From: Allobosea vaviloviae
Lineage (GTDB): Bacteria; Pseudomonadota; Alphaproteobacteria; Rhizobiales; Beijerinckiaceae
Assembly: GCF_001298265.1 (NCBI RefSeq)
Contig: NZ_LGSZ01000009.1
Location: 1 to 64,000 of the forward strand
Length of the DNA stretch: 64,000 bases
Direction: 5' to 3'
The notes under the pieces are model-generated. The model saw only the letters and a program-made list of their open reading frames with translations, had not been told where the DNA came from and made no database searches. Positions 63,031 through 64,000 of this stretch are shown here, piece by piece; within the stretch, counting starts at the first letter, position 1, and the number at the start of each line of letters is the position of its first letter. A program made the position numbers and the translations under genes.

Positions 63031-64000
63031 ATGGCAGGCTATTTTCCGAACTGGACCCTGAAGACCTCCGGCGCCGTCATGCCCGACGAGCGTCTGCCGG
63101 TCGCGCAGACCTTCATCGCCGGCCTGCAGCATGTCGTCGCCATGTTCGGCGCGACCGCTTTGGCGCCGATCCTCATGGGGTTCGATCCCAATGTCGCGAT
63201 CTTCTTCTCGGGCGTCGCGACGCTGCTGTTCTTCATCGTCACGCGCGGGCAGTTGCCGAGCTATCTCGGTTCGTCCTTCGCCTTCATTGGCGTCGTGATC
63301 GCGGCGACCGGCTATGCGGGGTCCGGCCCCAACGCCAATATCGGGGTCGCGCTCGGCGGCATCATCGCCTGCGGCGCGCTTTATGCCGCGATCGGCCTTG
63401 TGGTGCAGGCGGTCGGCACGGCCTGGATCGAGAAGCTGCTGCCCCCGGTGGTCACCGGCGCGGTCGTGGCTGCGATCGGTCTCAACCTGACCGCTGTCGC
63501 GATGGGCATGATCTCGGCCAGCGCCTACACCAAATGGATCGCGCTGTTCACCGTCGTCGCGGTGGCGCTGGTCGCCGTCTATGGCCGTGGCCTGGCGCAG
63601 CGGCTACCGATCCTGATCGGCGGGCTCGTGGCCTATGTCGTCTATGCCGCAACGGCACCGAGCTTCGGCGCGCCCGCTGTCGATTTCGGGCGCATTGGCG
63701 CGGCTGCCTGGTTCGGGCTGCCGAATTTCGTCGCGCCGGTGTTCGACGCCAAGGCAATGGCGCTGATCGCGCCGGTCGCGATCATCCTGGTCGCGGAGAA
63801 TCTCGGGCACATCAAGGGAATCGCCGTGATGACCGGGCGCAATCTCGATCATCTGATCGGCCGCGGCTTCATGGCCGACGGCGTCGCCACCATGATCGCG
63901 GGGTCGGGCGGCGGCACCGGCGTCACAACTTATGCCGAGAACATGGGCGTGATGGCGGTGACGCGGGTGTATTCGACGCTGGTCTTCGTCGCAGCCGGCA
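63031..64000 (+). CDS. NCS2 family nucleobase:cation symporter, truncated by the window end (uracil/xanthine permease, RutG-like)
   Basis: The open frame runs off the window, so only the first 323 residues are seen. It is a multi-pass inner-membrane protein of the nucleobase-ascorbate (SLC23/NCS2) family. Visible family features are FIAGLQHVVAMFGATALAPIL near residue 30, PPVVTGAVVAAIGLNL and the late motif APVAIILVAENLGHIKGIAV followed by GSGGGTGVTTYAENMGVMAVT, which corresponds to the substrate region. The sequence is close to uracil permeases of the RutG/UraA type. GGGAG precedes the ATG at 63031; 63013 is an alternative. Confidence 0.88.
   Translation, partial: MAGYFPNWTLKTSGAVMPDERLPVAQTFIAGLQHVVAMFGATALAPILMGFDPNVAIFFSGVATLLFFIVTRGQLPSYLGSSFAFIGVVIAATGYAGSGPNANIGVALGGIIACGALYAAIGLVVQAVGTAWIEKLLPPVVTGAVVAAIGLNLTAVAMGMISASAYTKWIALFTVVAVALVAVYGRGLAQRLPILIGGLVAYVVYAATAPSFGAPAVDFGRIGAAAWFGLPNFVAPVFDAKAMALIAPVAIILVAENLGHIKGIAVMTGRNLDHLIGRGFMADGVATMIAGSGGGTGVTTYAENMGVMAVTRVYSTLVFVAAG

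Overview
The window is GC-rich alphaproteobacterial chromosome, most likely from a member of the Hyphomicrobiales (Rhizobiales). Bosea or a close relative is my best guess, from general resemblance only. Supporting signs are a circularly permuted two-piece tmRNA gene whose tag ends ARVAVAA, an alphaproteobacterial-type SspB adaptor next to it, a fumC-DUF4169-ribbon-helix-helix cluster, the thyA-folA-hflKC-degP arrangement, and intergenic palindromes of several families. I see no phage, insertion sequence, CRISPR array or tRNA gene. The first ~240 bases are C and G homopolymer runs and look like a sequencing or assembly edge rather than biology.

Layout. 0.5-6.1 kb: DEAD-box RNA helicase with a K-P-Y-E repeat tail, a 24-residue membrane peptide, a DUF2189 membrane protein and NAD-dependent DNA ligase. 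6.2-11.4 kb: an exported Gly/His-rich protein with a candidate EcfG (general stress) promoter, an AraC regulator with AzlCD (branched-chain amino acid export), an M24 aminopeptidase and two small proteins. 11.6-15 kb: prmA, a divergent SDR/HxlR pair, a Cys-rich 56-residue protein and a HigBA-like toxin-antitoxin pair. 15-23.7 kb: UvrD helicase, MsrB, a betaine-lipid operon (btaAB) with a PHO-box-like site, DUF427, a potassium channel with a zinc-ribbon tail, a thioesterase and a D-lactate dehydrogenase-type flavoprotein. 23.9-31.5 kb: a giant AsmA protein, RHH, DUF4169, fumC, sspB, ssrA and two PepSY proteins. 31.7-38.1 kb: thyA, a GNAT enzyme, folA, hflK, hflC, DUF2065, degP and a cupin.

38.1-48.4 kb holds serB, miaA, a diguanylate cyclase and the branched-chain amino acid genes ilvB, ilvN and ilvC. 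An Asp/Glu racemase and a glutathione S-transferase lie between ilvB and ilvN, and mazEF and a TetR gene lie between ilvN and ilvC. 48.7-49.4 kb has three tiny membrane proteins behind a consensus-like EcfG promoter, then a convergent DedA gene. 50-57.5 kb carries a NitT/TauT-type ABC transporter, pdxY, a nuclease/phosphatase-fold protein, PhzF and a NUDIX hydrolase. 57.5-64 kb has an M3 peptidase, a lipoprotein, a YoaK-type membrane protein, leuA and a truncated NCS2 permease.

The strongest signals outside the large genes are regulatory. A Leu-Ile-Ile-Val leader peptide with a complete terminator/antiterminator lies upstream of ilvB. A second leader peptide with five consecutive Leu codons lies upstream of leuA. 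Two EcfG-type promoters drive small envelope proteins, and a PHO-box-like repeat sits in front of btaAB. Branched-chain amino acid synthesis (ilvB, ilvN, ilvC, leuA) therefore appears controlled by ribosome-mediated attenuation at two separate loci in the window. I did not find a clearly new multi-gene defence or mobile system. The nearest candidates for undescribed biology are the stress-promoter cluster of three micro-membrane proteins and the mazEF operon extended by a translationally coupled membrane protein.
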